Assembly (NCBI RefSeq): GCF_031143425.1
Contig: NC_090446.1
Span: forward strand, 1,024,135,066-1,024,199,065
DNA: 64,000 bases
Direction: 5' to 3'
Origin: Pleurodeles waltl
Taxonomy: Eukaryota; Chordata; Amphibia; Caudata; Salamandridae
Position 1 is the stretch's first letter, and every line of letters starts with the position of its first letter. A program made the translations under genes and the position numbers. Below, piece after piece: positions 24,371-36,059 of the stretch. The notes below the pieces were generated by a model that had not been told where the DNA came from, ran no database searches, and was given only the letters and a program-made list of their open reading frames with translations.

Positions 24371-26920
24371 GTGAGGTGATGTTTGTCCAATACACACACT
24401 GTTCAACTTTTGTTTGTCAAGATTGTTTCTTACTCTTACACTTGTTTGAAGCAGCTTAGAAAATGTCATAAAATCTCACATGTCAGTGCCTTCAGCAGAG
24501 TGACAATATCTAGATTTCACTGGTGTTTTCTAATATTTTTTTAAAAACTGGAATTAAACTAAATAGAAATTATTCTGAAAATAAAACAAATACGTTTGAA
24601 GAACTTGTGTTGTGCATTGTATACTGCTTGGGGATTTCCACCACATTGGGTTGACCTGAATCTTGAGGGGTACTCTGCATGCCATTTGAGGATCTTATTT
24701 TTGGAGGTGACAAGTACACCTTGCAGTTACTGTCAGGTACCTGGTAATTTGCAAAATACTGAATTTTATAATAATAAGTGGATTGTGAAATTCCTTCTCT
24801 TTATATAGGATTCTACTATAATTATTTCAGTGCAGGGTGTATATTATATCCCGTTACCTAGCCTAATCTTGCAGCAAGATTCCTGCCAACATATATTTCC
24901 CTGAGGAATTTGTTTGTGTCTTCACAACACGTGCCATACAGTATTACAGGAAAAACATTACTGTGACCATTATAATTGTTTGAATTTTTAGGCTGGTAAC
25001 AAAAAGTATAGCAGTGTTTTTGTTAGTGTCAATATGGTCATGGTGGTAGATTCTGAATTGTTCATGTAAGTTTTGTAAGCAGGTCACAGTCAAATCCAAA
25101 GGCTAAATTTCGTATGTGGGTGATTAGCAAATTGCATTGTCCCAGGCTTTATGACAGCTGTTTCACTTGGTTGGAATGACAGCAGCTCTATCTTGGTATT
25201 TTAACTAATGAGTCCTTGCCAGAATTTTGGCATCAATCTTCTAATGGCTTTAAAGCTAGCAGACCTTCGCCTAGTCTCTTCTTTTACCAATGTATTTGAA
25301 AGGTGATATGGGTCAGCATGCATCTGGTAGATCTGGATGAATATTTTATGTAAATTTGCTAGTAGTCTGAGTTTAATGCTCAATGGTAACAGTGAGAGTG
25401 GGGTCCAGCAGCGCAACACATGTTTATGTTAAAGTGGAAGAGGCTTTCGTTTGTTAGATGTCTGCAGTTTCCAAGAAAGGAAATAAAACTAAGAAAGACA
25501 TTATAATACAGTTTCGATGATGGTTGTGAAAAATAACACATTCACGGCGGCTGAGCTAGCATACTAATCTGATTCTTATGACAATGTGTTTGATGTGGCT
25601 CAGGGAGGGCTCTGTACCCCACGCAGTCTATACGTCTATAAGTCCAATTATTAATTACAAATAACATCTAGGAAAACATGATATTTAAGGTATGGTTGAA
25701 TTCACCTTTTATATGCTTAGGTTTGTATAAGCAGTGGGCTCCGGAACTTCAACAAATGTAAAGAACAACAATGTTGGAGGTATTTAACGAGTATACACAC
25801 TTTCATAAGATTGCACAAGAATTCCTAAGAGTATAAATCAAGTCGGTATGACCAAATTTCAATCAATCACGATTTATAAAGCATTAAAAATCACCCGCAA
25901 GGGTCTGAAGGAGCTGGAGTTGCTAGCTGTTTCGCGGTGCGCTGTTCATTCGAACAACCATGTCTTGAGTTGTTTTCTGAATCCGTAGAGCGATGCAGCG
26001 TTCCTGGAGGTGCAGGGGAAGGTTGTTCCAGGCTTTGGGCACCAGGTGAAAGAAGAAGAGTCCGAGGGGTGTCTGAGAGGAAAAGGGAGGCGGATCTCAG
26101 GTGTCTGGTTGGTTGATGGAAAGTCAATTGTTTGTTGATGTATGCTGGATCTTCATTGTGCATGGCTTTGTATGCCTGGGTCAACATCTTGAACTGACAT
26201 CTCTTCTGGATCGGGAGCCAGTGTAGCTTTTTGTTTTGTGGGGTTATGTGAGGTCAAGGATGAGTCTTGCTGCTGAGTTTTGTATTGTCTGTAGTCTCTT
26301 CAGGAGGCATGCAGTAATTCCTATGTAAAAAGTGTTACTGCAGTCCAGCCTGCTGGTGATGAGGGCTTGAGTGGGGTCCTTCTGGTGTTGATTGCGAGGC
26401 AACTGAAGATCTTACGGAGCACGCGTAGAGTGTGGAAGCTGGCAGATGAGACTGCATTTACCTGTTTCTTCATAGATATCTTGCTGTCCAAGATGATGCT
26501 GAGGTTGCGGGGGTGGTCTGTTGGAGCGGGGGAAGGTCCGAGTTTAGCAGGCCACCAACTGTTGTTCCATGGTGAGGTGTTGTTCCAAAAGATGAGGACT
26601 TCCGTCTTGTCTGTGTTGAGCTTGAGACAGCTGTCCTTCATCCAGTTGGCGATGTTCACCTTACATCTGTGGAAGTTGGTTCTGGTGGTGGAGGTGTCTT
26701 CTGAAAGAAAGATAATGATTTGGGTGCCGTTGATTTATCTTCCATGGACTTTATACAAAATATTCGATTAGTTCCACAGGGCTTAATTCTATAGAGTTAT
26801 CACTTCTTAAAATTTTAGTTAGCATGTTCTAACCTTATGTTCTAGGTACATAACTGTATCTTAAATTGCTTTGTAAGATTCGGCTGCTATGAACAGTTGC
26901 CTGCTTACTTTTCTTTTCAG
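24371..26920 (+). other. ABCA intron between the two recognised exons (2550 bp)
   Basis: Starts GTGAGG and ends TTCTTTTCAG with a good pyrimidine tract, phase 1. It contains an L2-type LINE fragment on the opposite strand (25862-26770). The remainder is AT-rich with no feature recognised. Confidence 0.88.
25862..26770 (-). mobile_element. L2-type LINE fragment, 3' part of ORF2
   Basis: The minus strand encodes the C-terminal half of an L2/CR1-group reverse-transcriptase protein in broken frames: NWMKDSCLKLNTDKTEVLIF, then LDSKISMKKQVNAVSSASFH and further downstream AYKAMHNEDPAYINKQLTF. These correspond to the post-catalytic 'LKLN.DKTEVL' and 'YKA...P.Y' blocks. The 3' end near 25862 shows a CAATCAATCACGATTTATAAAGC tail-type sequence, the mark of newt L2 copies. 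It is 5'-truncated and antisense to the ABCA gene, within its intron. The RT active-site region is absent. Confidence 0.85.
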
Positions 26921-27099
26921 GAGTTGTAGCTGTCTACAAGCATAGAGTATCAGAAATGGAGGATGCCCTGCAGCCTGCAAAAAATATTGTTGGCTTTTGC
27001 CCACAATTTGACATTGCATTCGATGTTTTAACTGTTAAAGAAAATCTGAGACTTTTTGCTAATGTCAGAGGGATTCCATGGAAGGAGCTTGAGCGAGAG
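26921..27099 (+). CDS. ABC transporter subfamily A, exon with Q-loop
   Basis: A 179-nt exon, acceptor TTTTCAG ending at 26920 and donor GTACGT at 27100. With the single base from the previous exon it encodes GVVAVYKHRVSEMEDALQPA, then KNIVGFCPQFDIAFDVLTVK and ENLRLFANVRGIPWKELERE plus V. CPQFDI is the Q-loop region of ABCA nucleotide-binding domains; its glutamine couples ATP binding to the membrane domain. LTVKENLRLFA is characteristic of the ABCA5/8/9-like clade. It ends in phase 0. The following exon (signature LSGGQ and Walker B) was sought but not found in the remaining ~36.9 kb, which implies a very long intron. Confidence 0.93.
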
Positions 27100-28178
27100 G
27101 TACGTTACTTCTCAATGAGTTTTGTGCGAAATATAGGCTTAGACAAACACTAATGCATTCGTTTCATGGTGCATAGAATTACTGTGCAGTGCAAATCTCC
27201 ATGGTAAACTCATTCATGTATTCCAGGTCTATTTTACTACCCCATGCCGAGTTTATAATGCCAAAATGAAGGATAAAATGCAGGTTTATGTTCGCGGCAC
27301 CAGGCTTTTCCCCAATTCCCTTCGTTTTAACCTCTTTTAGCCACACAAATTTCTCCAGGTCGTAACTAGAGAAAGTTGCCTGAGGAATACCATGTGGCAC
27401 ATTATTAGCAAGATCAGTCGCTAAACACTCATTATGCAACGAGTGGTTAAAGATAGTAAATTACATTTTCAAAAATTACTTTTTGCAGTCATTTTCGTTT
27501 GGACATATGTTTTCAGTTGCTTTCATTAAATGTTGACTCATCGTTCACTTTGTGTGAAGCAGACGCATTATAATTCTGTGGTGCTAAATTAACGCTTTTG
27601 GATATGTATTCTACTCCGTGTGCAGCTGAATAGTGCAAATATTTGGCTGATTCTCTTTAAATGATGCTTTTATTGACCTTTTAAAAATGTATATTTACTT
27701 GTTGATGGCAATTCAGTTTTACCCCACTTTCCAGTTTGGCAAGTGTTGATGTCTTGCATCATAAATTGTCCCTGAGTAAGACGTTACCGCTATAAATACA
27801 CATTGTGTACATTTGTATGCTGTGCCACATTTTCATATTTAAAATGCATCTGGTGTTTATCTCTTCCCACCTTCAGTCTGCATCACACACGTCGTGGACA
27901 CTGAGCATAGCAGACCCAAACCATGTTTGCAATCTTTCTTAACGTTTTAGGAGTTGCCTGGCTCCTGAGTCTTGTAGCTGATGACTACCTTTATTATTGA
28001 ATGTTTTCATGGCTTTGTGCTTTACACACTTTTACTTTATTCATATTACTTTCTTCTAGTCTCCAGTCATTATGGTCCCTGGGCAGCTGGAATGGGAGTT
28101 ACCTGGCTTCTTTTCAGTTTTTAGGTTGCCCCCTCAATCTTTGACACACTATTCCTCACACAGTTGTACATTGGTGGC
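27100..28178 (+). other. Start of the long downstream ABCA intron
   Basis: Begins with GTACGT. About 1.1 kb of AT-rich unique-looking sequence follows before the first LTR fragment. No open frame with homology was recognised. Confidence 0.6.
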
Positions 28179-30033
28179 TGTTAGATCTGAGATCCTTATT
28201 GTGCCATTCCCCCAAAGGTTTTTGCCAGCACTCCCTGATTTGTGTTGAATTCTTTTTTGTTGGCATTAGGAGTCCATGCACTTTACCCCATCTACCCAGT
28301 GCTAAATTGTTTGTACTCTTTCCTTCGTACATTGGTTAACACATAATTGTCATATTTAATTTACTTGTAAGTCCCTAGTAAATACTATGGGCCTTATTAC
28401 AACTTTGGAGGACTGTATTAAACCGTCCCAAATGTGACGGATATACCACCTACCGTATTACGAGTTCCATAGGATATAATGGACTCGTAATACGGTAGGT
28501 GTTATATCCGTCACATTTGGGACGGATTAACACCGTCCTCCAAAGTTGTAATAAGGCCCAATATATGTACCCCGGGCCTGTAAGTTAAATGCTAATAGTG
28601 GGAAGCAGCAATCATTGTGCCACTCACTAAAGTAAAACTACAACACATGTCTCAGGCTTGCCTCTGCAGCCTGTAGTGAAGTTTGATACTGCCGCTTAGA
28701 CCTGGCAAAATAAACCTTGTGCTTAAACCTTCATTTTCATTATTTATAGGTCCTTCCCTTAGGAAGGGTCTGAAGGCTTATAAGGCAGGATGCATGGCAT
28801 TTAAAAAGTAGGACATGTGGTTTTACTTTTTTCATGTCCTGACCGTGAAAAACTCCTAAAGTCATTTTTCACTGTTGTAAGGCCTCCCTCTTTCATAAGC
28901 TAACACTGGGTTACCTTATTTAGATCAATAGGTGCTAACATCATATTGGGAGCAGATAGAGGAATGTTTACACTCAAATGCACTGTAATTTAAAATATTA
29001 TTTAATGGTAGAGTCAGATTTTAGATTATAATTTTGGAAATCTCACTTTTAGATAGTTGCTTTTTTTCCTGCCCAACATTTCTTAGACCTTTTTAGAAGC
29101 TTCCAGCTGCCTGTGCTCTATAATGCTCTCCCTATCAAGCATGTGCATTGGGCCTAGACAGCGAACAATAGGACCTGGGTGTAGCTAGCAGTTGATCTTC
29201 CTAGCGAGATGGCTGGGGAGGAGCTGTACCCTGCGATGATTACATTTCAAAGGACCTTGGCCACAGCACACATAAAGGAACCTGACACAAGGCCTGGCCT
29301 TGCCTTCGTCCCCCTAAACAGTTCAGAGCAAGGACCCGCGAAAGGGGAAGAACTGACCAGAACCAGTTCTGGGGGTAGGTCAGGGAATTCTCCCACACAA
29401 AAGCTAGCACTAGGTATACAGATAGGACCTTCAGAACTTCTCATCAAAACACTCCTGTGGAAGAGCTAGAAAATGGACTACCTTTCTGCCAGAAGCACTG
29501 CTCCTCTGCCAGAAGATTGTCTTGCTGCCTGAAGAAAGAAGATTGACTCTGCTGGCCTTGATCCAAAGCTAAACAGAATGACTTTAAGGCCTACCTGGCT
29601 TACCTGTGTGAGATGCAGAGGCACAACAAGCTCTCTGCAACTGCCCAGCTGACCGGTTGCAAGTGGATCTGCTTTTGAACTTTCCGAGGCTGACTGCTGG
29701 CCTCTGCTGGAATGAGTATCGATTCCCAAGTGGTGCCTCTCCCCAGGTCCTGGACCCTTGGCTGGCATCAGTTAGAGCTCCTCCTGAAGTAAAAGGTGGA
29801 AATCCTGACATTTAGGCCTCTTTACAACCGTCAGTGTGACACTCAGGTGAAACCTGGTCTTCAGGCCAACATCACGATGACCTGCAATGCAAGACCTGCA
29901 CTTAGTGCCAACAGAGACCATCCGTGACATTCAACCAATGCAAGGTTCCAGCTCCGACTGACTCCTCACACAACAGCAACATCCATCTGTGAGACTCAAC
30001 CTGCTGTTCGTGCCAATATCCGGGCCCAAGGAT
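28179..30033. mobile_element. LTR fragment, 5' part, interrupted by a MITE
   Basis: Begins TGTTAGATCTGAG, matching the TGTTAG start of the element at 7058. It follows the same course ('agtccctagtaaa', 'cctgtaag.taaatgct', 'catgtcctgaccgtgaaa', 'aaggcc'). Its last ~260 bp (29774-30033) align with 46839-47095. Homology stops where L1-like sequence begins, so this is the left part of an LTR split by, or abutting, the L1 insertion. A 171-bp palindromic MITE sits in it at 28389-28559. Confidence 0.7.
28389..28559. mobile_element. Near-perfect palindromic MITE, 171 bp
   Basis: GGGCCTTATTACAACTTTGG at the left is exactly mirrored at the right end (28540-28559). The inverted repeat continues through GACGGATAT and CCTACCGTATTACGAGT to a short loop near 28475. 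It interrupts the LTR between 'aaatactat' and 'aatatatgta', with TAT-type flanks. It has no coding capacity. Folded as RNA it would make a long hairpin. Confidence 0.88.
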
Positions 30034-30589
30034 GGGCAGGGACTAGGATCTGGTGGTGGGACGGGGGTGGAGAGCAGCTGGGGACAGCAGGGTAGAAAGG
30101 TGTCTGGAATGGTTAAAGTTCAAGGTGAATGCGAATGAGAAAATGAACACAAAGACTAAACTGTTGGACAAGTGCGTAGACTTGGATTATGTTACAACAG
30201 GAGATGTGGCGTTTAAAAACATTACATAAAATGTAAACAGTTTAGGGAATAGGCGTAAATGTGGTGACTTGATGAAATTGCTCTTTTCATTTAGCCATGA
30301 TGTCCTCTATCTACAGGAAACTCATTTTAAGAGTGATACCTCAAATATGCGTCTATCAGGAAGATTTGCTGAAGCCTATTTTGCCTCAGCTAGGGAAACA
30401 ATGAGCGGTATAGGAATTGTGTTTACAGGTTCAGTGGAATGGCAATTAAAGGAGGTAGAAAGGAACAAAAATGGGAGGTGGATCTGGGTCAAGTCTTTAG
30501 TTAAGGATAGAATGGTCAACTTTGTTAACTATTATGGCACAGTGACAGATGATCTCCAGCCACTACAACAAATCTATGACTTGGCATGA
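30034..30589 (+). pseudogene. L1-type LINE, endonuclease part
   Basis: After a G-rich lead-in, the frames give NVNSLGNRRK (with gaps) and then MKLLFSFSHDVLYLQETHFK, SDTSNMRLSGRFAEAYFASA, and GIGIVFTGSVEWQLKEVERN up to the stop at 30589. 'LYLQETH' is the glutamate-bearing motif of the apurinic-type endonuclease that nicks target DNA in L1-clade LINEs; 'GIGIVF' is its usual downstream partner. The catalytic C-terminal blocks that follow are scrambled by stops to about 30960. ORF1 was not recognised, so this copy is 5'-truncated. Confidence 0.82.
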
Positions 30590-31086
30590 AATGAAAGGGG
30601 GGTAATAGTCATGGGGGAGGGGGATTTTAACTTTATCCAAGATGTCATAAAAGATGTCTCAAATGCAGCAAAAAAACTGTTGAAGCCTAAATTAGCTAAG
30701 CAGTTGACAATAATTAAACAAGATTTTTTATTAATCGATTCCTGGATGAATCACCCAAATGTTTCACAATCCATGCTATTTGAATAGATTTAGATCTGCC
30801 GCTGGTATAGATTTTGTTCTTATAATCAGTATAGTGGAATGAGGGCAGTCAACAGTGTAGCCAAACCTATTTTTTGATCATCCAATAGTTCTTTTTCAAT
30901 TCAGGTTGAGTCCAACTCCAAAAACACAATCAAGGTGGCATTTCAACAGGGTTGGGTGGAAGAGATGAGGGGTTTTATAAAATAACTATTTGAAATTAAT
31001 TGTTATACTCCATCCATTTTTTCGGTTTGGGTGGCATTTAAAGCTACATTTAGGGGGCAAGTAATAGTATCAATGAAGGATAGGTA

Positions 31087-31980
31087 GTGGAGGAGGGGGC
31101 AATTATGGAAGTATTTTTACAACATTATAAATATATATACAAGGAGGTGGCCGATGTCCTCCGAGTTCAGCTGGAACAGTATTTCGAGACACTTGGGCTG
31201 CCACAATTATCGAACTCCAGAATAGTTGCTCTACCAGATAAAATTCAGAATAGTGAGGTGGCTAATGCACTTAAAAAGATGGCAACATCGAAAGCCATGG
31301 GGTCTGATTGGATACCATCAGAAGTTTATGAAATGTTCCCAAAGGATCTCCTCCCTTTTTTAACAAGATTGTTCAGTCAAATCAGTGAGGGGATAGAGGC
31401 CTCAAATACATTTAAAGAATCTATAATAATGAGTTTCCTCAAAGAAGATAAAAGTGCAACAGATCCCAACTCGTATCGTCCTATATGTCTTCTAAAAGCA
31501 GTTTATAAATTATTCATGAAAATGTGGGTTGATAGAGTTGCTTTAGGAGCTCAGGAAGTGATTCATAGAGACCAGAGTCTCTTGTACCCCAAAGATCAAT
31601 GGCAGCTAACATACAGTTTTTGATGCAGGCTATAGATTATTCTTCTGTCAACAAGCAGAAAGTGGCAATTTTATTGATGTATGCTGAAAAAGTGTTTGAT
31701 TTGGTAAAGTGGCATGCCCTGTTTTTTATCTTGGAGAAGTTTAGGTTTCTAGCCCAATTTTTAGAGTTGATGAAGAATCTATAAGTGGGGGGTAGGAGGG
31801 AAAGCAAAGGTTATTGTTAACTTTAAAGATGTTGGTGGAGTTAGGATCAATTGTGGCACCCAACAAGGATGTCCTCTATCCCCATTTCTTTTCACATTTT
31901 TTATAGACCCATTAGCGATTAGGATTCAGAGCAATGATAGGACTGTGCCGCCTCTGAGAGGAATGTCAAAAATAAAATAA
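31087..31980 (+). pseudogene. L1-type LINE, reverse transcriptase part
   Basis: 31087-31623 encodes the RT N-terminal region, including ATSKAMGSDWIPSEVYEMF, LPFLTRLFSQISEGIEASNT and DPNSYRPICLLKAVYKLFMK, the L1 'K.PG.DG...' and 'YRPI.LL' blocks. After a frameshift the palm motif A appears as YAEKVFDLVKW (31680-31712). After another shift the B motif reads GTQQGCPLSPFLFTFFIDPL (31855-31914). The YADD motif expected next is destroyed: the sequence reads SLHYIIF. Multiple stops make it clearly dead and old. Confidence 0.88.
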
Positions 31981-33659
31981 TTCACTCATTACATTATATT
32001 ATATTTAAAGGCAGAAAGTGGGAAAATACAGTGATTGATCGATTAAATTAAGGGCTTTTCCAGTATTGGAGTTTATAAGATCAATGATGATAAAACAGAA
32101 TTTATATTATTTAATATGTCTAGATCAGACCTCCCAGGCAGTCCACGAGCTTTACCTCAGCACCTCATATGCTATCGAGGAATTTATGTCAATATAATTA
32201 ATAACAATTTTACCAACCTTTTCCAACTAAACTAAGGGCTACTTTAAAAAAATCAAAGTGTTACTGGAGAGGTGGACTGTTCTACCACTTACAATTCTTG
32301 GGAGTGTTGCTTTAGTTTAAATGTCGATACCACCATTGCTTTTTTTGCTGTGTATACATCTCCCTTTATGGGTAGCTACCTCATATTTTAAAGATCTTGA
32401 TCTTATTTTCCAGAAATTCTTTTGGCAGAATACAAAGTCCAGGGTAATGAAAGGAGTATTAGAACTTGAAGTTGAGCAGGGGGGATAAGCATTTCCTCCT
32501 TCCAGGACTTATTAGACAATCTGATCCAACAGTCAGTATCGGGGGGGGTTTGATTGATTTTTGCTGAACCTTATGGTTAGAGAAAGTGAGATTAAATTGC
32601 CGGTATTCTTGAAGACAGCGATGTTGGGGGTGTTAGAACAGCGCCTCCGGGTACTTTTTAAATGTGGGGAAGGTCCAACTTGTCATGCATATACCCAGTT
32701 ACAGGATAGCGAAATCTGGGGACTGGTGGCAATAAACCCAATGTTACACCAATGGGAGGATAAGGGGTTTATTAAGCTGGAGGATTTTTATATCGGTGCA
32801 TATTTAATAACATGGGACCAGGTAATCCAGCGACTTCAGAGTCATAGTTTGGGTCTCCAGCTTACTCTTAGACAAATAAGAAGTTTCTTAAAAGTTAACT
32901 ATCATAAACTCCCAGGAGTGGGAAATTGGTATAGGTACCTGTGAAAAGATTCCAGCCAATCAGTGGTATCAGATTGTTTAGTGAGAGTATATAGAGAGAT
33001 GTAAGTTATTGATAAGTGAATAGCAGTATATCTGTGAGTTGGGGCATAAATCTCTAAGGGCGGCCATTTATAAGAGAATGGCTTTTTTTCTAGGTGGCTC
33101 ACATATTATACACCATATCGACTTTATAAAATGTATCAAACCCTAGCTAATCAATGTTTTGCTGTGACGCAATAGGAGGAGGAGATTGGGGACATATCTT
33201 TTTTACATGTCCTAGGCTAAAACAATTTTGGATTAAGGTGTTTCTTGAAATGTCTAAAGTAATACAGGTAGAGGAATCCCCCGAACTTACATTGGCCTAT
33301 TTGGTTCTTCCCTTTCCCCGGGTGGGACTGACAAATATTCACAATAGTATGTTTGAATAGTTATCACAGTACCCCTTTCACTAATATTGCAAAACTGGAG
33401 CTCAACCAAGGTGTCCACTTTTCAGATATGGGAGGAAAAATGATGAGGACCAAATCTTTTGAGGAGGCCTATGCAAGAAGAGTGAGGGTTCTTCCAAGGT
33501 TCCAAGCAACATGGGGGCTAGACATCTTTTGGATTTCTCACTCAAAGCAATCAGAGAATGAGTCAACAACTGAAATATACTGTTGATTTTTTTCGCTAAA
33601 AAGGTTCTCGGGATTTGCAGTACACAGTTTCTCATATTTGTCCAGGACCCCGCTGGTAT
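31981..33659 (+). pseudogene. L1-type LINE, C-terminal region of ORF2
   Basis: Short frames in order encode INDDKTEFILFN (about 32073-32108), a degenerate FFWQNTKSRVMKG-type segment (about 32415-32455) and the 127-residue frame at 32561-32944. A later piece at 33154-33360, with HIFFTCPRLKQFW, is the cysteine/histidine-containing end common in L1 ORF2. The remainder to 33659 has only fragments. The element is then interrupted by the minus-strand LINE at 33674-46144 and resumes at 46159. Confidence 0.7.
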
Positions 33660-33673
33660 GAGCTTGCAAATGA
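33660..33673. repeat. 14-bp target-site duplication, left copy
   Basis: GAGCTTGCAAATGA here is repeated exactly at 46145-46158. It marks the insertion site of the complete minus-strand LINE between them. Confidence 0.9.
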
Positions 33674-34070
33674 TAATGATAAATTTTATTGTTTCATTTG
33701 GTTAAAACCATAACAATTTTGCGAAGGTACATGGTAAAAAACTCTCTAAGAAAAAGAAGGAGGATTAGAGTACTGTACAAATCACGTTAAAAACATTAGA
33801 TGACTATTGAAAATTTTAAGGTTAAAAGTAATAAAAAATCATTAAAAGATGGCTCAGGTGAGGTGAGGGAAGGATTGTCGTTAGAGGCTACTTGAGTAGT
33901 TTACAGTTTAGCTGGGGAGACAGTTGTGTAACGTGTTTCAGAAACTTGACGAAGTTGCAGTTTAACTGGGGGTCATGTGGATTGAAGCAAGCTACAATGG
34001 CTCTGTCAATGCACAGCCTCCTGAGAAATCTCTTTCAGAGTTCTAGAAGGCCTGGGCTTATGTAGATTAT

Positions 34071-34686
34071 GGGGGTCATTACGACCCTGGCGGCTGGCGG
34101 TAATGTGGCGGTAACACCGCCAACAGGCTGGCGGTGTTCCGCCAGCAATTATGACTGTGGCGGAATTGCCACGGCTATACCGCCGGCCCCTCCAATTGAC
34201 CACCAGGATTCCGCCTGGCCTAATCCCCAGGGCAGCGGTGCAAGCACCGCTGCCCTGGGGATTATGAGTCCCCGACCGCCAGCCTGTCCGTGGTGGTAAA
34301 CACTGCCATTGAAAGGCTGGCGGAAAGGGGACTTGGGGTGCCCCTGGGGGCCCCTGCACTGCCCATGCACTTGGCATGGGCAGTGCAGGGGCCCCCAGGC
34401 ATAGCTCCGTCGCGCATTTCACTGCCCGAATTTCGGGCAGTGAAATGCGCGACGGGTGCTACTGCACCCGCTGCACATCAGCATTGCCACCGGCTCTATT
34501 ACGAGCCGGCAGCAATGTTGATGTGACATTTCCGCTGGGCCAGCGGACGATAACACTGTTACCGTCCGCTGGCCCAATCGGAAGTGTCATAATAGGGAGC
34601 CAAGAATACCGCCGGCAATGGCGGTATTCTGACTCCCGCGGCCTCGGCGGTCTTTTTTCAAGACCGCCGAGGTCGTAATGACCCCA
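34071..34686. mobile_element. GC-rich MITE, ~616 bp
   Basis: Ends are GGGGGTCATTACGACC on the left and, reverse-complemented, TGGGGTCATTACGACC on the right. TAT flanks both sides (34068-34070 and 34687-34689). The interior is a chain of palindromes: GGCAGCGGTG/CACCGCTGCC, GCCCATGCACTTGGCATGGGC, and TTTCACTGCCCGAATTTCGG with its mirror. It has CCGCC/GGCGG words throughout and no real coding. It lies in the 3' untranslated part of the minus-strand LINE. Confidence 0.85.
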
Positions 34687-34918
34687 TATATGTATTAGTT
34701 CTTCCTTCTGGCAAGCACAGTGCCTGCACCGCTGTGAGGTAGTGTTCTTCCAGAAAGGGGAGTTGGCCAGGGTTGGCAGGTTGCCTAGTCACATTGTCAT
34801 AGGATTATGTTTTATGTGTGGTGCGAATGTTGTGTACAGGTAGGGAGGTGGTTCAAGTTTGGTGTAGTATTTTGTGATCATCCATGCGTGTGCCGGGCAC
34901 TAAATTTGGCTTTGTCCT

Positions 34919-35457
34919 CTATAAATGAAAGGATTTTGATGGCCTTGGTAGCCCCTCTGGAGAAAGCATTATCTCTCGGAGCAGCCTCCAACAAATCCTT
35001 AAGTTGTAAATCGATGATTGAGGTTTGGAGATACTTATGGAGTGCTGGTCATGTTCCAGGGCCTGCCAGAGGGCCTTGTTCAGACTGTCTGCTGAGTGAC
35101 TGATTTTATCACAGGTTTTAACTGCATCAGCTCTTGCGGCTAGCTCTTGCCTAACAAGTCCGAATTCGAGGTGGAGCTGTGCTGGTGATGTGTAATTTGG
35201 TAGTTTGAGGACTCGCATGAATACTTTGAGCTGTGTTTTATCTATCAGGGGCATGTCTTGACTGTGCATCGCAACTCTTGCATAGGTTAGGGTGGGAAGT
35301 AGTTTGGATGAAATGACTGTTAGCAGTGGATAAAATGACGGCCTGTGTAGTCGTTTAGCCAATAAGGAGAAGGCGTAGATTAGTGCTGGAACTCTTTGTG
35401 CAATGTATTTCTTCTGTTGGCGAAAATTAATCCAAGATACTTGTAGTACGGCACTAA
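34919..35457 (-). pseudogene. LINE ORF2 C-terminal domain
   Basis: The minus frame gives QVSWINFRQQKKYIAQRVPA, LIYAFSLLAKRLHRPSFYPL, KLLPTLTYARVAMHSQDMPL and KTQLKVFMRVLKLPNYTSPA, then LHLEFGLVRQELAARADAVK. 'QL..F.R.L.LP..T....L.LEFGL' is the conserved region after the RT in several APE-type LINE clades. It runs on to 34919. The reading is open across almost 180 codons, showing this LINE is younger than the L1 it interrupts. Its upstream neighbour (the RT core) is separated by the MITE at 35458-36059. Confidence 0.78.
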
Positions 35458-36059
35458 GGGGGTCATTCTGACGCGGTCGCAACGACCGCGGAAGCACCGC
35501 CAAAAGGCTTCCATGGGAATTCTGACTGCGGCAGTACAGCCGCGGTCAGAAACGGGAAACCGGCGGTGTCCCGCCGGTTTCCCGCTGCCCCAGGGAATCC
35601 TCCACAGCGGCGCTGCTTGCAGCGCCACCATGGGGATTCCGACCCCCTTACCGCCATCCTGTTCCTGGCGCTTTTCACCGCCAGGAACAAGATGGCGGTA
35701 ATGGGTGTCGTGGGGCCCCTGGGGGCCCCTGCAGTGCCCATGCCAATGGCATGGGCACTGCAGGGGCCCCCTAACAGGGCCCCACATTGATTTTCAGTGT
35801 CTGCTTGGCAGACACTGAAAATCGCGACGGGTGCAACTGCACCCGTCGCACCCCTTCCACTCCGCCGGCTCCATTCGGAGCCGGCATCCTCGTGGAAGGG
35901 GGTTTCCGGCTGGGCGGGCAGGCGGCCTTCTGGCAGTCGTCCGCCAGCCCAGCGGGAAACTCAGAATGACCGCCGCGGTCTTTTGACCGCGGTACAGTCT
36001 TCTGGCGGTTCCTGCTTGGCGGGTGGCTCCCGCCGCCCGCCGAACTTGGAATCAGCCCC
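35458..36059. mobile_element. GC-rich MITE, 602 bp, with TAA duplication
   Basis: Starts GGGGGTCATTCTGACG and ends GGAATCAGCCCC. A 3-bp TAA is found on both sides (35455-35457 and 36060-36062), as for Harbinger-type MITEs. Long internal palindromes include CGCCATCCTGTTCCTGGCG with its inverse, GGCCCCTGGGGGCCCC, and CCATGCCAATGGCATGG. It separates the RT core from the C-terminal domain of the LINE ORF2, so it inactivates that copy. Confidence 0.88.

Noticed and set aside
25201..25419. 72-codon minus frame in the ABCA intron as a gene
   Set aside because: No domain; might be an old repeat fragment but nothing specific could be supported.
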